The notes: generated from the sequence alone by a model not told the origin. A DNA stretch of 64,000 nucleotides from Thioalkalivibrio sp. ALE14 (GCF_000376845.1 NZ_AQXY01000029.1:248001-312000); one strand, 5' to 3'; positions 1 through 8,648 are shown, counted from the stretch's first letter. Program-made: numbers and translations.

Positions 1-2
1 CG

Positions 3-461
3 CGCCTGGCACCCGGCTGGCGTCTGGATGGGGAAATGGCCGCGGAACTGGATATCCGTCCCACGGATGATCCCGCCGTGCTGCGACAGATGCGCGACGA
101 TCCACTGGTCCTGCGCGATGCCCGCATCGACGCCCTGGACGGCCTGACCACCCTGATGACCCGCGCACTGGAGGTCGGCCCCAACCTGCCCCCGCCCAGC
201 CTGACGCTGTACGGGGCGCGCGACGACCTGGTGCCGCCACTCCCCCTGGCGCGCCTGCTGGAGGGCCTGTCCGCACCGGAATCCAGCGCGCATCGCGCCG
301 TGCTCTATCCGGAGGGCTACCACATGCTGACCCGCTACACCGGTGCCGAAACCACCTTCGAGGACATCGCCACCTGGCTGCGGGATCCGCGCGCCGCTTT
401 GCCCTCCGGCCACGAGCGCTCGCCCGACGCCCTGGCGCAACACCTGCGGGAGCTGGACTGA
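3..461 (+). CDS. alpha/beta hydrolase (lysophospholipase-like), 5'-truncated by window edge
   Basis: The frame is open to the left edge, so only the C-terminal part of the gene is present; the first in-frame ATG at 36 is probably internal. The visible protein carries the end of a serine-hydrolase fold of the Hydrolase_4 (monoacylglycerol lipase/lysophospholipase) type: a YGARDDLVP segment that would supply the catalytic Asp, and about 37 residues later GYHML, which would supply the catalytic His. The nucleophile GxSxG lies outside the window. The substrate cannot be judged. A short gap separates it from the HNH gene on the same strand. Confidence 0.7.
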   Translation, partial: RLAPGWRLDGEMAAELDIRPTDDPAVLRQMRDDPLVLRDARIDALDGLTTLMTRALEVGPNLPPPSLTLYGARDDLVPPLPLARLLEGLSAPESSAHRAVLYPEGYHMLTRYTGAETTFEDIATWLRDPRAALPSGHERSPDALAQHLRELD

Positions 462-520
462 CTGGCCGCGGCCGCGCATCGGCGCTACGGTGGACCCATC
501 CAATCTCTGGAGAACGACCC

Positions 521-910
521 ATGAGCCAATCGACCCCCAATCGCCTGGACAATCTGGTTGCCCGCAGCCGGCGCGACCAGGCGGAGCGCGAACGTGGCTA
601 CCGCGAGCAGGCGCTGAAGATGTATCCATGGGTGTGCGGGCGCTGCGGGCGGGAGTTCACCCGCGCCAACCTGCGCGAATTGACGGTGCACCACCGTGAC
701 CACAATCACGACAATAACCCCGCCGACGGCAGCAACTGGGAGCTGCTGTGCCTGTACTGCCACGACAACGAACACCAGCGCTACACCGATGCCACGCCGG
801 GCAGCGGCAAGACGAGCGGGACCGCGGCCACGCACAACCCCTTCGCCGGACTGGCCGGCCTGCTCAGCGGGAATGACGAACAGGGTGGCGGCGACTCCTC
901 GAAGTCGTAG
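521..910 (+). CDS. yajD: YajD-family HNH endonuclease-like protein
   Basis: A 129-residue protein very close to the Escherichia coli YajD layout. An N-terminal GYREQALKMYPWVCGRCGRE segment includes the first CxxC zinc pair. It is followed by LTVHHRDHNHDNNP and ELLCLYCHDNEH, giving the HNH core and the second CxxC pair, and by a NPFAGL segment near the C terminus that the E. coli protein also has. The fold is that of small HNH nucleases, but YajD has no established cellular role, so nuclease activity is a family-level inference. It ends 24 bp before the convergent GNAT gene. Confidence 0.85.
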   Translation: MSQSTPNRLDNLVARSRRDQAERERGYREQALKMYPWVCGRCGREFTRANLRELTVHHRDHNHDNNPADGSNWELLCLYCHDNEHQRYTDATPGSGKTSGTAATHNPFAGLAGLLSGNDEQGGGDSSKS

Positions 911-934
911 CCGGCGCCAGTGACCACGACCGGG

Positions 935-1516
935 TCAGAGCCGGCGCCACCAGAACTGCAATGGCTTGAGACTTTCCTGCGCCTCGCCAATGTCCGGCCA
1001 GGGGAAGTAGCCAATCACCCCCTCGGCGCGGCTATAGCCGCGTTTCTCCCAGAACCCGTCCAGGGAGCGGTAACGGGGCGGGCGCCGCGGGTGGTCGTCC
1101 GGACGCACCACGGCGCAGAAAGTGGCATGGGAAAATCCCAGGCGCCGGGCGGCTGCCTCGCGCTCGTCGAAAAACCGGTGCCCGGCTCCCTGACCGCGGA
1201 ACGCCGGCTCCAGCACTGACTCCGCGAGGTAGTAATACGCGACAGGGTCCAGGCCCTGCGCGCGGAACGGTGCCTGGAACTCCGGCTCGGCCGCGACCAG
1301 CGGCAGCGCCGTGGAGGCGCCGACGACCCGATCGCCGTCCAGCGCCAGCACCAGCGTGCTGTCCGGGCAGTCCACGTAGTCCTGCAAATAACGCGCCTCG
1401 TACTCCGCGCTGCCCTCGTAGAGATACGGCCACTCGCGGAACACCGCGATGCGCAGGCGCGCCACGTCTTCCAGGTAGGGCGCGATCCCCGCGCCGCTGA
1501 CGGTCCTGAACTCCAT
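935..1516 (-). CDS. GNAT family N-acetyltransferase
   Basis: A 193-residue cytoplasmic protein. The acetyl-CoA binding signature is visible as RGQGAGHRFFDERE around residues 110-125, with an LVLALDGDRVVGAS beta-strand region before it and a FWEKRGYSR segment typical of the GNAT C-terminal half. The ATG at 1516 is chosen because a GGAG Shine-Dalgarno lies just upstream, although the frame stays open further. The gene lies 26 bp downstream of the CNNM-domain gene and is probably cotranscribed with it. The acceptor substrate is unknown. Confidence 0.8.
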   Translation of the reverse strand: MEFRTVSGAGIAPYLEDVARLRIAVFREWPYLYEGSAEYEARYLQDYVDCPDSTLVLALDGDRVVGASTALPLVAAEPEFQAPFRAQGLDPVAYYYLAESVLEPAFRGQGAGHRFFDEREAAARRLGFSHATFCAVVRPDDHPRRPPRYRSLDGFWEKRGYSRAEGVIGYFPWPDIGEAQESLKPLQFWWRRL

Positions 1517-1542
1517 TCGTCTCGAACTCCTCGAACGCCTCG

Positions 1543-2580
1543 TCAGGCCGGCCCGGGCGTCTCCGCCGGCACCGGTCGTCCCACGCCCCGCAGCAGTCGT
1601 CCCAGGATGTCGGTCCCGCTCAGGATGCGGCGCTGGTCGTCGGTCCACAGCAGTATCACGTCATCGCCGACAACCGTATCGCCGCTGCTGGCCGGTCGCA
1701 CCTTGAAATACGGCACCAGCCCTCCCAGACGGCGGCCAGCATCGTGCACCACCAGCGGGTGGTGACAGAGATGGTGGGGGTCGAAGCGATCCGGGGCAAA
1801 CAGGGCTTCGCGGGTAAACTCCGCCACCCGGATCACCGTGCGCGGCTCGCCCTCGGGGTCGGTGATGACCGTCCAGCTCCGCCCCGGCCGGTTGAGACGG
1901 CGCAGGAACGGATCGTCGGTGCGGGGCTCGATTGCCGGGAATACCGGACGCCCGTCCTCGAAATCGAGCGCGATCACGCTGTCCGGGTCCAGGGCCTCGC
2001 CCTCGTGCTGCACCAGAATATCGTCCAGCTCGAGGAAATTGCGCGCACCGCGCCCTTCCACGCGCGTGATCTCGCTCCCGTGGGCCTGCATGTGCAGATC
2101 GATCAGGTGGTGCAGGTCACGCTCCGGGAAGAAGCGGATCTCCTCCCCGCCCAGCCAGCGGTCCAGCACCCAGGCCGTGGGCCGTGCCACCGGATACATC
2201 AGGACCTGATAGAAACGCAGCAGCGGATAAAGCGCCCCGGCCACCTTGAGCGCGTGCCGCGAAAAGTAGGACTGCGGCAGGATCTCGGCAAAGATCGTGA
2301 TCACCACGGTGGAGAACAGGAACGCCGCCACACCCCCCATCACCGATCCGGACAGCAGTGCCAGCAGGACGTTGACGGCGACATTGCCCCACAGGATCGT
2401 CACCAGCGCGAAGTTCGCATCCCCCCTCAGGGCCAGCAGGCGTTCCGCGCGCGCATCGCCCTTCTGCGCCTCGACCTCCAGCTCCAGCTTGCTGCGCGAG
2501 AACAGCCCGAGATTGAGCCCGGACAGGATCGCCGATTGAGACAGGCAGACGAGGATACCCAGCCAGGTCAGGAGGCTCAT
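1543..2580 (-). CDS. CNNM (DUF21) domain membrane protein
   Basis: A 345-residue inner-membrane protein. The N-terminal 140 residues hold the hydrophobic CNNM/DUF21 domain: an opening helix, the SRSKLELEVEAQKGD motif region, LWGNVAVNVLLALL and an FAEILPQSY segment of the kind conserved in CNNM transporters. The C-terminal half is soluble and resembles a degenerate CBS-pair region rather than a clear one. CNNM/CorC proteins are linked to magnesium or other divalent-cation export, so a role in metal homeostasis is plausible but not shown. It probably forms an operon with the downstream GNAT gene. Confidence 0.75.
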   Translation of the reverse strand: MSLLTWLGILVCLSQSAILSGLNLGLFSRSKLELEVEAQKGDARAERLLALRGDANFALVTILWGNVAVNVLLALLSGSVMGGVAAFLFSTVVITIFAEILPQSYFSRHALKVAGALYPLLRFYQVLMYPVARPTAWVLDRWLGGEEIRFFPERDLHHLIDLHMQAHGSEITRVEGRGARNFLELDDILVQHEGEALDPDSVIALDFEDGRPVFPAIEPRTDDPFLRRLNRPGRSWTVITDPEGEPRTVIRVAEFTREALFAPDRFDPHHLCHHPLVVHDAGRRLGGLVPYFKVRPASSGDTVVGDDVILLWTDDQRRILSGTDILGRLLRGVGRPVPAETPGPA

Positions 2581-2803
2581 GGGGTCTTCCTTGGCATGCA
2601 GAGACGTTCAGGGTACCGCGCGCGGCGGTACGTGCGCGCCCGCACGGAACGCGCGATCCATTACCGGCCACCCCACCCCGCAGCCCGGCAAAGCATCTAC
2701 ACTCGGAAATGGGGCCGGTGCCTGCCGGGCCGGCCTCGCAGCGGTCACCGCGGCCCGAAAACGGGTCATGCGGGACCACCGTCTACGCCACAGGAGGATC
2801 TGC

Positions 2804-3253
2804 ATGGATACTGTCTGGATCGTTGTCGCCGATGCCGCGCGCGCCCGCATCTTTTCCTGCGAGGGCCGCGCCTGCCAGGGGATGCACGAGAGCGAGACGC
2901 TCTCGCACAGCGAGTCCCGCGCCCACAATCAGGATCTTGTCTCGGATCGCCCCGGGCGCAGCTGGAGCAGTGCCAGCGGTGATGCCCGCCACGCCATGCA
3001 GGACAGCACCGACCCCGCCGCCAACGAGCGGAACCGCTTTGCCCGCCAGGTGGCCGAACGCCTCAAGTCCGCCTACCACAACGGAAGCTTCAAGAAGCTG
3101 GTGATCGTCGCTGCCCCCGCATTCCTGGGGGTTCTGCGCGACATGCTGGACCCGGCGGTTGCACAGAGCGTCAGTGCCGAGGTCGCCAAGAACGTGACCA
3201 AGTCCACCGACGCTGCCACCCTGCGCAAGCACCTGCCCGACTTCCTCTACTAG
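2804..3253 (+). CDS. host attachment family protein
   Basis: A 149-residue soluble protein beginning MDTVWIVVADAARARIF, the opening of the bacterial host-attachment family, which has an eRF1-domain-3-like or Baeruginosin-like fold. The C-terminal half has the family-typical KLVIVAAPAFLGVLRDML stretch and ends in a KHLPDFLY motif. The start at 2804 is supported by a clear AGGAGG Shine-Dalgarno immediately upstream. The family name comes from an Agrobacterium plant-attachment phenotype; in free-living proteobacteria the role is unknown. It is transcribed divergently from the CNNM gene. Confidence 0.8.
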   Translation: MDTVWIVVADAARARIFSCEGRACQGMHESETLSHSESRAHNQDLVSDRPGRSWSSASGDARHAMQDSTDPAANERNRFARQVAERLKSAYHNGSFKKLVIVAAPAFLGVLRDMLDPAVAQSVSAEVAKNVTKSTDAATLRKHLPDFLY

Positions 3254-3352
3254 GCCCCTCGGTTGACCCCGCCCCGGCCCTGCCTCGCGGGACCGGGGCC
3301 CTGCCGGGCCGGCCGCCAATGACCCGCGCTGGCCCGACACCGGTTCGCAGGG

Positions 3353-3943
3353 TTACAGATCATCGGGCTGCAACGTCCCCAACAGGCGCGGACCATCGGC
3401 GTGTGGCTCGAACACGGCCATCTCGGCCTCCTCGATCTCTACGTCCGCGGCATGACGCAGGTTCAGGTCGTGACCGACGATGACAATGTTCTTGCGCGGG
3501 TCCTCGGGCGGTGTGTTCAGGTGGCGCCGCAGGCCCTCGACCAAATCCTCGCGGCGTTCGTCATCCCGAATGATGGGAAGGTTGTAGAGTTCGGTCCGGA
3601 TCTCGTATTCGCCGAAACCGTAGTGGGCGGTCTCCCAGTTGCGGCAGAACTCGCTCGAAAGCACCTGCTCCACCGGGATCGCGTGACGCTCGAAGCCCTT
3701 GCCTACGTGCCGCGCCTGTTCTCGTCCGCGCGTGCTCAGGTTACGCTGCCCTTCGCAGTCATCCATGTCCGACAGGTCGTAATCGTCGTGCGATCGATCT
3801 GTCGCTGCATGCCGCCAGTAGACAACGAGCCCGCCCGCCTGCAGCCGCTCGATCAGGGGGCCCGCCGCGAGCATGTCGGCGTTCACCGTGGTGAACCCCC
3901 CCAGCAACAGCACCAGCATCCCGCTCGCGATCATGCTTCGCAT
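3353..3943 (-). CDS. exported histidine phosphatase family protein, copy 1
   Basis: A 196-residue protein with an N-terminal hydrophobic signal segment, so it is probably periplasmic. The core is a branch-1 histidine phosphatase: YWRHAATDRS carries the phosphate-accepting His (the usual RHG is RHA here), LSTRGREQARHVG follows, and IVIVGHDLNL carries the second catalytic His, with an acidic EMAVFEP segment after it. The start is supported by GGAGG five bases upstream. It is a tandem paralogue of the next gene downstream in the window, same strand and same architecture. The substrate is unknown. Confidence 0.8.
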   Translation of the reverse strand: MRSMIASGMLVLLLGGFTTVNADMLAAGPLIERLQAGGLVVYWRHAATDRSHDDYDLSDMDDCEGQRNLSTRGREQARHVGKGFERHAIPVEQVLSSEFCRNWETAHYGFGEYEIRTELYNLPIIRDDERREDLVEGLRRHLNTPPEDPRKNIVIVGHDLNLRHAADVEIEEAEMAVFEPHADGPRLLGTLQPDDL

Positions 3944-4018
3944 CCCGCCCTCCAGGTACGTGCGCGTCTGACTCCTAGATAGACGAGCCGCAGCGCCGCT
4001 GCCCGGGCCCGCCGTCTG

Positions 4019-4615
4019 TCAGTCGAAATCCGCGGGGGTAAGGACGCCCATCACACGAGGCCTGTCGCCGCCCGGCTCGAACACCGCGATCTCGCCCTCG
4101 TCGATGCGCACGCGTGCGGCGCGTTGCAGATTGATGTTGTGGCCCACGATGACCACGTTCTTTGCGCCATCCTCCGGCGGTGTCACGAGGTAGTCCCGCA
4201 GGGCGCCCACCAGGGCCTGCTGACGCTGGCGGTCACGTACCGGCGGCACGTTGAACAGATCGTCCCGCACATCCCAGGAGTCCTCACCGAAGGCGATCCG
4301 GGCGGTATCGATATTGCGGCAGAACGCCGAGCTCAGGATGCGCTCCACCGGGATCGCGTGGCGTTCGAACCCCTCGCCCACCCGACGTGCCTGTTCGCGC
4401 CCGCCGTCGTCCAGATTGCGCTGCAGTTCGCAGCGACTCATGTCGCTGAGGTCCCGGTCACGGCGGCTGCGATCCGTGGCCGCGTGGCGCCAGTAGATCA
4501 CCAGCCCGCCGGCCTGCATGCGCTCGATCAGGGCGTCGGGCTCAAGGGCATCGGCCCCAGCCACCGAGGGCAGAAACAGCAGGATCAGCAACAGCCACAG
4601 GCCCGACCGGAACAT
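4019..4615 (-). CDS. exported histidine phosphatase family protein, copy 2
   Basis: A 198-residue paralogue of the neighbouring 3353-3943 gene. It has a signal peptide ending near SVAGADA, the same YWRHAATDRS active-site motif with RHA instead of RHG, a GREQARRVGEGFERHAIPVE segment nearly identical to its neighbour, and IVGHNINL with the second His. The ATG at 4615 follows a GAGGAGAT Shine-Dalgarno; the frame extends 15 codons further but without a better start. The pair points to a local duplication. The intergenic gap is about 75 bp and the two are probably cotranscribed. Confidence 0.8.
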   Translation of the reverse strand: MFRSGLWLLLILLFLPSVAGADALEPDALIERMQAGGLVIYWRHAATDRSRRDRDLSDMSRCELQRNLDDGGREQARRVGEGFERHAIPVERILSSAFCRNIDTARIAFGEDSWDVRDDLFNVPPVRDRQRQQALVGALRDYLVTPPEDGAKNVVIVGHNINLQRAARVRIDEGEIAVFEPGGDRPRVMGVLTPADFD

Positions 4616-4715
4616 CGCAATCTCCTCGAGGAATGGGGGTCCAATGCCGTAACAGACCACCGTTCGGGGGCACCGGTTCGGTGCATTCGCCGGCAGGGCT
4701 CAACGCTGCGCCGCG

Positions 4716-4744
4716 TTGACGCCCCCCGACCCCAGCCCTAGTAT
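4716..4744 (+). promoter_or_regulatory. sigma70-type promoter of the Anbu gene
   Basis: TTGACG (4716-4721) and TAGTAT (4739-4744) are separated by exactly 17 bp, a near-consensus arrangement. Transcription would start near 4751, giving a leader of about 28 nt before the Anbu ATG. Confidence 0.65.
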
Positions 4745-4778
4745 GCCGTCACTGCCTTGCCCGGAAACCCGCGCCCCC

Positions 4779-5603
4779 ATGACCTACTGTGTCGCCATCG
4801 ATCTGGACGACGGCCTCGTCTTCGCCTCCGACTCCCGCACCAACGCGGGCGTGGACCAGGTGAGCACCTACAGCAAGATGCACACCTTCGAAATCGAGGG
4901 GCAACGGGTCTTCGTGGTCCTCGCCGCGGGCAATCTGGCCACCACGCAGTCGGTGGTGCAACAACTCAAGCGCGACATGGAGGAAGGCGCCGAGGAAAGC
5001 CTGGCAACGGTGGAACGCATGTCGGATGCCGCCGAATACCTCGGACGGCTCAACCGCGAGGAAGCGGAGAAGCACTCCGAGGCATTGTCCCGCTCCGGCA
5101 TCAAGGCCGAGGCCACGCTGATCATCGGGGGCCAGATCGGCGACGACGCCCCGGCGATCTTCCTCGTCTATCCCCAGGGCAACTACATCACCACCTCGCA
5201 GCAGACGCGCTTTTTGCAGATCGGCGAGAGCAAGTACGGCAAGCCGATCCTGGATCGCATCATCGAACCGGCCACCCCGCTGGGTGATGCGGCGCGCTGC
5301 GCCCTGGTCTCCATCGACTCGACCATCCGCTCGAACCTGACCGTGGGCCCGCCGATCGAGGTAATGGTCTACGAGCGGGGCACCCTGACCTTCGACCATT
5401 ACCTGTGCCTGGAGACCGACGACGCCTACCTGCGCTCGCTCACCCAGGCCTGGGACACCAACATCAAGAAGGCCTTCACCGACCTGCCCCGCTTCGACTG
5501 GGAGTCCGCCCACGCGCGCAAACAGCGCGGGACCCGCGTCAGCCGCGGATCCGGCAAGTCGGCCGCATCCTCTTCGGGCAAGCCGAAAAAGTCCCGCCGC
5601 TGA
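4779..5603 (+). CDS. Anbu, proteasome-type (Ntn-hydrolase) protease
   Basis: A 274-residue protein of the bacterial proteasome-homologue family Anbu (COG3484). The start MTYCVAIDLDDGLVFASDSR puts Thr2 at the N terminus after Met removal, the position of the Ntn nucleophile, followed by the beta-subunit-like DSRTNAGVD segment. The Gly-rich EATLIIGGQIGD strand and a basic Ser/Lys-rich C-terminal tail of about 30 residues are also visible. Anbu forms open ring or helical assemblies with weak or no measured peptidase activity. It faces the alpha-E and ATP-grasp genes across a 39-bp gap, the usual genomic company of Anbu, which suggests a shared peptide-tagging or modification pathway (inference). 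Confidence 0.9.
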   Translation: MTYCVAIDLDDGLVFASDSRTNAGVDQVSTYSKMHTFEIEGQRVFVVLAAGNLATTQSVVQQLKRDMEEGAEESLATVERMSDAAEYLGRLNREEAEKHSEALSRSGIKAEATLIIGGQIGDDAPAIFLVYPQGNYITTSQQTRFLQIGESKYGKPILDRIIEPATPLGDAARCALVSIDSTIRSNLTVGPPIEVMVYERGTLTFDHYLCLETDDAYLRSLTQAWDTNIKKAFTDLPRFDWESAHARKQRGTRVSRGSGKSAASSSGKPKKSRR

Positions 5604-5642
5604 ACGGATCGCAGCGTCACCCACGATCCATCCAGTACCTCC

Positions 5643-6602
5643 CTATGCCGCCTGACTCTGGGTTTGCGCCGGCGCGATCCGGAACCAGGTCTCCACGTTC
5701 GCAGCGTGGATATCCCCGATATCCCGCTGCAGCACATCCATGAAGGCATGCAGGCCGTCTTCCGCGATCAGTTCCTCCACATGCGCACTGGAGGCGTGGC
5801 GGCGCGCCTGGATCACCAGACGCAGCGGCAGTTCGTTGCGTGGCAGCTTCTCCAGCGCATCCTGCACCTGGGTCAGGGCATGGGTCACCGAACGCGGGAA
5901 GGCGGTGTCCTGCAGCAGAAACCGCACCACGTCCACACCGTTGATCCGCCGCTTCACATGCTGGCGGTACATCTGAAAGCCACTCCCCGAGCGCAGGATG
6001 CTGGTCCATAGCAGTCCCTCGTAGGGTTCGGGATCCTCGCCGTCCTTTTTCAGGAGCTTGAGTGCGCCCACATCGACATGCCGAGTGGACATATCGGCCC
6101 GCTCCAGATTGCGCCCCAGGCGGATGAAGTCATAGGCCGCATCATGACTCATGGTGCCGGCCAGCAGCCCCGTCAGGGTCTGGCAGCGCTGAACCACCTC
6201 GGAGAGAAACTCGAACCGGCCGCGCTTGCCGATGCCCTGATCGATATGGTCACGGGCGAACAGGTACAGCTCGTTCATCACCTCCCACGCCTCGGAGGGA
6301 ACCAGGTCGCGGGTGGTACGCACATTCTCGCGCGCCGCCCGCAGGGAGTTGAGCACCGAACTCGGGTTGTCGGCATCCGCCAGCAGGAATTTCACACAAT
6401 TGCGTTCATCGTCCCGCTGATAGTGATTGTCGAACAGGCCCTCGTTGCCGGTGACCTCCACCAGGCCCTTCCACGACACCTGCACCGATTTCGGCATGTC
6501 CAGCGCCAACAGATTGAAGGCCGTGACCATGCGTGCCGTATTCTCGGCGCGCTCGACATAGCGCGCCATCCAGTAAACGCGTTCGGCGACTCTCGAGAGC
6601 AT
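5643..6602 (-). CDS. alpha-E domain-containing protein
   Basis: A 319-residue all-alpha protein beginning MLSRVAERVYWMARYVERAE, the diagnostic opening of the alpha-E (DUF403) family. No membrane segment or catalytic motif is evident. Its ATG follows the ATP-grasp stop codon by one base, so translation is almost certainly coupled. Members of this family are consistently encoded beside circularly permuted ATP-grasp ligases, transglutaminase-like proteases and Anbu, and have been proposed to act in peptide ligation. The exact role is unknown. Confidence 0.9.
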   Translation of the reverse strand: MLSRVAERVYWMARYVERAENTARMVTAFNLLALDMPKSVQVSWKGLVEVTGNEGLFDNHYQRDDERNCVKFLLADADNPSSVLNSLRAARENVRTTRDLVPSEAWEVMNELYLFARDHIDQGIGKRGRFEFLSEVVQRCQTLTGLLAGTMSHDAAYDFIRLGRNLERADMSTRHVDVGALKLLKKDGEDPEPYEGLLWTSILRSGSGFQMYRQHVKRRINGVDVVRFLLQDTAFPRSVTHALTQVQDALEKLPRNELPLRLVIQARRHASSAHVEELIAEDGLHAFMDVLQRDIGDIHAANVETWFRIAPAQTQSQAA

Positions 6603-6603
6603 C

Positions 6604-8052
6604 TCAGTTCTCCTCGTCCACGATCCAGGTGTCCTTGCTGCCCCCGCCCTGCGAGGAGTTCACCACCAGCGAGCCCTTGCGCATGGCCACGCGCGTCAGC
6701 CCGCCGGCGGTCACGTCGGTGCGCACCCCCTGGAGGATGAACGGGCGCAGGTCCAGATGGCGCGGCTCGATCTCGTCACCGCACAGGGTCGGGGCCACGG
6801 ACAGATCCAGCGTCGGCTGGGCGATGTAGTTGCGCGGGTCCTTCTTGATCAGCTGGGCAAACTCGGCCCGCTGCTTCTTGGTCGCGTGCGGGCCCACCAG
6901 CATGCCGTAACCGCCGGACTCGTTGGCCGGCTTGACCACCAGCTCGTCGAGGTGGTCCAGCACGTAGGCGCGGTCCTTCTCGTTCACACAGAGATAGGTC
7001 GGCACGTTGGGGATGATCGGCTCCTGGTCCAGGTAGTAGCGAATGATGTCCGGGACGTAGGCATACATCACCTTGTCGTCGGCCACGCCCGCGCCGGGGG
7101 CGTTGGCCAGTCCCACATTGCCCTGGCGCCAGGCGCGCATCAGGCCGGGCACGCCGAGCATCGAGTCGGGGTTGAAGACCTCCGGGTCGAGGAACTCGTC
7201 GTCGATGCGGCGGTAGATCACGTCGACGCGCTCCAGGCCGTCGATGGTCCGCATGTAGACGCAGTCGTCGTCCCCGACCACCAGGTCCGCGCCCTCCACC
7301 AGCTCGGCCCCCATGCGCTGGGCAAGGAAGGAGTGCTCGAAGTACGCGGAGTTGTAGATGCCGGGGGTCAGCACCGCGATCTCCGGGTAGTCCTGCGGGC
7401 GCGGCGAGATCGACGCCAGCATGTCGAACAGCTGGGTGGGGTATTCATCCACCGGCAGGATGCTGGAACTCTCGAACATCTCCGGGAACACGCGCTTGGT
7501 GACCTGCCGGTTCTCCAGCATGTAGGAGACCCCGGAAGGCACGCGCAGGTTGTCCTCCAGGACATAGAACTGCCCCGATCCGTCGCGCACCAGGTCGCTG
7601 CCGCAGATGTGCGCCCAGACGCCCTGCGGGGGCTTGATCCCGATGCACTGCTCGCGGAAATTCTTCGACTGGTTCAGCACATAGCGCGGGATCACCTTGT
7701 CCTGGAAGATCCGCTGCTCGTTGTAGATGTCGTCGATGAACAGGTTCAGCGCGTTCAGGCGCTGTTCCAGCCCGGCCGAGACCTGGTCCCACTCCTTGCG
7801 CGCGATCACCCGGGGAATGATGTCGAACGGCCAGGCGCGGTCGATGTTCTCGCCCTCGGTATAGACCGTGAAGCTGATGCCCATCTCGAGGATCGCACTG
7901 TCCGCGGCCTGCTTGCGGCTGTGGATCTCCCCCTCGTCCAGCGAGGCCAGGTATTCCGCCAGCGCCTTGCCCGGCCCGCGCGGCTTGCCGGGCTTATTGA
8001 TCAGTTCGTCGTAGAACGGGGCGGGGTCATAGCGCTTCCAGTCGATGGCCAT
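6604..8052 (-). CDS. circularly permuted type 2 ATP-grasp protein
   Basis: A 482-residue protein of the circularly permuted ATP-grasp family (DUF404/407, COG2308), a predicted carboxylate-amine ligase. Visible family segments include an N-terminal YDELINKPGKPRGPGKALAEY, SDLVRDGSGQFYVLEDNLRV, VLTPGIYNSAYFEHSFLAQR and, near the C terminus, VVKPANESGGYGMLVGP with the Lys and Gly-rich loop expected to hold ATP. The ATG at 8052 is supported by AGAGGA upstream and MAIDWKRYDP homology. It is the first gene of the pair with alpha-E. A transglutaminase-like gene, usual in such clusters, is not seen nearby. Confidence 0.9.
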   Translation of the reverse strand: MAIDWKRYDPAPFYDELINKPGKPRGPGKALAEYLASLDEGEIHSRKQAADSAILEMGISFTVYTEGENIDRAWPFDIIPRVIARKEWDQVSAGLEQRLNALNLFIDDIYNEQRIFQDKVIPRYVLNQSKNFREQCIGIKPPQGVWAHICGSDLVRDGSGQFYVLEDNLRVPSGVSYMLENRQVTKRVFPEMFESSSILPVDEYPTQLFDMLASISPRPQDYPEIAVLTPGIYNSAYFEHSFLAQRMGAELVEGADLVVGDDDCVYMRTIDGLERVDVIYRRIDDEFLDPEVFNPDSMLGVPGLMRAWRQGNVGLANAPGAGVADDKVMYAYVPDIIRYYLDQEPIIPNVPTYLCVNEKDRAYVLDHLDELVVKPANESGGYGMLVGPHATKKQRAEFAQLIKKDPRNYIAQPTLDLSVAPTLCGDEIEPRHLDLRPFILQGVRTDVTAGGLTRVAMRKGSLVVNSSQGGGSKDTWIVDEEN

Positions 8053-8163
8053 TCGTCGGGTCCTCTGACGCGGTGGGCGGGGTTCCTCTACAGTAACGCC
8101 TTTTCGCGACAACGGGCGAAAGGGCTACAGGCTTTCGTCCACCATGCCCCAACCGAGGTTCCC

Positions 8164-8442
8164 ATGTCCGACGCACTCGAACAACGGCTGATCGAGCTGT
8201 ACCACCACCCGAAGATCCAGGGCTGCAACTGGCAACCGCGCCTGTTCTGGCAGCCGGCGGCGGACGGCTCCCCCTTTGGCGATCTTCGGGTGGATGGCCG
8301 CGAACTCGAGGTCTTCCTCGCGACCCTCATCGGCGAGGCCTCGACCCAACAGGCGGCCCTGGACCGGGAACTGGGCGGGCGGGGCCGCTTCATCGCGGCC
8401 AATGCCCGGCGCCACGAGCTGCCGCTGTTCACACGCCGCTGA
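8164..8442 (+). CDS. small conserved-looking protein of unknown function
   Basis: A 92-residue open frame with a GAGG Shine-Dalgarno five bases before its ATG. The protein is soluble, starts MSDALEQRLIELYHHPKIQG and has aromatic-rich CNWQPRLFWQP in the middle. No known domain is recognised. It is divergent from the ATP-grasp gene, and the 111-bp gap between them contains an imperfect inverted repeat (about 8097-8106 and 8115-8124) that could be an operator. Being a real gene rests on the ribosome binding site and coding-like composition only. Confidence 0.55.
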   Translation: MSDALEQRLIELYHHPKIQGCNWQPRLFWQPAADGSPFGDLRVDGRELEVFLATLIGEASTQQAALDRELGGRGRFIAANARRHELPLFTRR

Positions 8443-8468
8443 CTGCCGGCGCGACTACCACAAACACC

Positions 8469-8648
8469 GTCATCACCAGGTCCCGCCAGGGGACCGTGAC
8501 ACCAAAGCGCGACGCGCGTTGAACAGCCGCAGATCGGCCTGAAGGGCGCGCGCAGGGAGGACCCTTCTGACGGAACCCCGGCATTTGTCCCCTCCGGCGT
8601 CGGGGCGCTCCATGGAGATCGCCACGGCGCTGCGCGCCTCGCGATGAC
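8469..8648. repeat. long REP-like dispersed element, copy A
   Basis: A roughly 180-bp non-coding element bounded by a GTCAT-type left end and a CTCGCGATGAC right end, which are inverted copies of each other. It shares its whole layout with 55921-56098: CCCGCCAGGGGACCGTG near the left end, AAAGCGCGACGCGCG, GCCTGAAGGGCGCGCGCAG, and GGAGATCGCCACGGCGCTGCG near the right end. It fills most of the 321-bp gap 8443-8763, in which no gene is seen. Confidence 0.7.

Noticed and set aside
909-949. 11-bp direct repeat AGCCGGCGCCA spaced by 30 bp
   Set aside because: Two short GC-rich copies at the end of convergent genes; chance cannot be excluded and no structure or function follows.
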